Below, piece by piece: positions 4,699 to 5,909 of a stretch of DNA of 5,909 nucleotides. A program made the translations under genes and the position numbers. A model generated the notes under the pieces. It was given only the letters and a program-made list of their open reading frames with translations. It had not been told where the DNA came from and made no database searches. The stretch comes from an uncultured Cellvibrio sp. (lineage in GTDB: Bacteria > Pseudomonadota > Gammaproteobacteria > Pseudomonadales > Cellvibrionaceae), in contig CAMLRI010000156.1 of NCBI GenBank assembly GCA_946482385.1, positions 1 to 5,909 of the forward strand, written 5' to 3'. Position 1 is the first letter of the stretch; each line of letters starts with the position of its first letter.

Positions 4699-5909
4699 GT
4701 GATTTACGAATGGATTATCCGCCAGGCGCAGATTATTGATGGCTCGGGGCAAGCGCCTTTCGCCGCCGACCTGGCTATTGCCGCGGGAAAAATTGTCGCC
4801 CTGGGGGATTTGGCCGATGCCCGGGCGGAGCAGGAAATTTGCGCGCCGGGTTGGGTGTTGGCGCCGGGGTTTATCGACGTGCACACCCACGACGACCTGG
4901 AAGTAATACGCGCGCCCCAGATGCTGGCAAAAATTTCCCAGGGGGTGACCAGTGTGGTGGTGGGCAATTGCGGCATTAGCGCCAGCCCGGTCAGCCTGCG
5001 CGGGGAATTGCCCGACCCGATGAATTTATTAGGCGCGCCCAGCGAATTTGTGTACGGCGAATTTGCCCGTTATGCCGCTGCGGTTGAGTGCGCCCAGCCG
5101 GCGGTGAATGTGGCGGCGCTGGTGGGCCACACAGCGCTGCGCAACAACCATATGGATACTTTGGATCGCGCTGCCAATGCGGCGGAAATTGCGCAGATGC
5201 GCGCGCAATTGCGCAGCGCTTTGCAGCAGGGCGCCCTGGGTTTATCCAGCGGTTTGGCCTATGGCTCGGCCATCGCCAGCAGCGCCGAAGAAGTGCAGCA
5301 ATTGGCGCAAGAGTTGCGCGAATGCGGCGGGCTTTACACCACCCATTTGCGCACTGAGTTCGATGGCATTTTGGTGGCGCTGGATGAAGCCTTTGCCACC
5401 GGCCGCCAGGCGGCGGTGCCGGTGATTGTGTCCCATGTGAAGTGCGCCGGCGCCGGCAACTGGGGGCGCAGCCAGCAGGTGTTGCACAGGTTGGAAAATG
5501 CAGCGGCGCAGCAGCCGGTGGGTTGGGATGCCTATCCCTATAGCGCCAGTTCTTCCACCCTGGATTTGCAGCAGGTGACGGAAGATTTTGAAATTGTGAT
5601 TACCTGGAGCGAGCCGCATCCGCAACAGGGCGGGCGCGAGCTGGCGGCCATTGCGCGGGATTGGGGTGTGAGCCTCTATGAAGCGGCGCAGCGCTTGCAA
5701 CCGGCGGGTGCGGTTTACCACGGTATGGACGAGCGCGATGTGCAAAGAATTTTGGCGCACCCGCTGACCATGATTGGCTCCGATGGTTTGCCCAAGGACC
5801 CGCTGCCCCACCCGCGTTTGTGGGGCGCTTTTCCCCGGGTGTTGGGCCATTACAGTCGCGATTTACAGCTGTTTGGGTTGAGCGAGGCCGTGCACAAAAT
5901 GACGCGCCT
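4699..5909 (+). CDS. N-acyl-D-amino-acid deacylase (D-aminoacylase), C-terminus cut by window edge
   Basis: Reading from GTG 4699, 403 codons are open to the right edge; full members have about 480-490 residues, so the C-terminal part is missing. The product belongs to the amidohydrolase superfamily and hydrolyses N-acyl-D-amino acids to the D-amino acid and a carboxylic acid. Metal and catalytic residues line up with those described for the Alcaligenes enzyme: H62-T-H64-D-D, C91 in G-N-C-G, H216 in T-H-L-R-T-E, H246 and K248 in S-H-V-K, and D362 in G-S-D-G-L-P. The first part (residues 1-55) is the small beta-sandwich domain typical of the superfamily. Other family signatures are V-I-T-W-S-x-P-H-P and the region H-P-R-L-W-G-A-F-P-R-V-L-G-H-Y near the end. 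There is no signal peptide, so it is probably cytoplasmic. It is 9 bp downstream of the regulator. Acyl and amino acid preference (D-Glu, D-Asp or neutral) cannot be read from this. Confidence 0.94.
   Translation, partial: MIYEWIIRQAQIIDGSGQAPFAADLAIAAGKIVALGDLADARAEQEICAPGWVLAPGFIDVHTHDDLEVIRAPQMLAKISQGVTSVVVGNCGISASPVSLRGELPDPMNLLGAPSEFVYGEFARYAAAVECAQPAVNVAALVGHTALRNNHMDTLDRAANAAEIAQMRAQLRSALQQGALGLSSGLAYGSAIASSAEEVQQLAQELRECGGLYTTHLRTEFDGILVALDEAFATGRQAAVPVIVSHVKCAGAGNWGRSQQVLHRLENAAAQQPVGWDAYPYSASSSTLDLQQVTEDFEIVITWSEPHPQQGGRELAAIARDWGVSLYEAAQRLQPAGAVYHGMDERDVQRILAHPLTMIGSDGLPKDPLPHPRLWGAFPRVLGHYSRDLQLFGLSEAVHKMTR

Noticed and set aside
4702..4707. ATTTAC half-site just after the deacylase start codon, similar to half of the operator
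   Set aside because: There is no matching left arm (GTAAAT), and a 6-base match is expected by chance in a window of this size.
5242..5850. Long antisense open frame (about 202 codons) opposite the deacylase, and similar ones opposite the deaminase, permease and regulator
   Set aside because: These are shadows typical of GC-rich coding DNA. The plus-strand frames carry clear catalytic and family motifs, while the antisense products show none.

Overview
The window looks like chromosomal DNA of a gammaproteobacterium. The gene order, protein motifs and GC-rich codon use would suit a Cellvibrio-like, polymer-degrading marine or soil genus, but no rRNA or other taxonomic marker is present, so the genus is only a guess.

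The left part (about 1-1080) is AT-rich and sparsely coding. It holds the first 27 codons of a minus-strand gene with a hydrophobic N-terminus that runs off the left edge. Next to it is a complete minus-strand gene for a 177-residue protein with an HEPN-type R-N-x4-H motif (AbiU2-like, function unproven). Then comes a gap of about 425 bp with no convincing gene. That gap contains an AT-only palindrome, a C-rich and G-poor stretch, and a sigma70-like promoter.

The right part (1120 to the end) is GC-rich and tightly packed, and reads as one plus-strand operon: (1) a PLP- and zinc-dependent amino acid deaminase of the D-serine dehydratase (DSD1)/D-threonine aldolase fold; (2) a GntP-family permease, the family that includes the D-serine carrier DsdX; (3) an RpiR/MurR-type regulator (HTH plus SIS domain); (4) an N-acyl-D-amino-acid deacylase, cut by the right edge after 403 codons. 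Intergenic gaps are only 33, 21 and 9 bp. The simplest reading is a catabolic pathway: the permease brings in D-amino acids or N-acyl-D-amino acids, the deacylase frees the D-amino acid, the deaminase converts it to a 2-oxo acid plus ammonia, and the regulator controls the set.

The most interesting signal is regulatory. A perfect 13-bp palindrome (GTAAAT-A-ATTTAC) overlaps the predicted -10 and start site. Related 13-mers occur 84 and 42 bp upstream and 53 bp downstream, the last inside the first codons. The spacings (42, 42, 53) are close to whole helical turns, which suggests a phased operator array for the RpiR-type protein. The palindrome also resembles, from memory, the binding site of HexR, another RpiR-family repressor.
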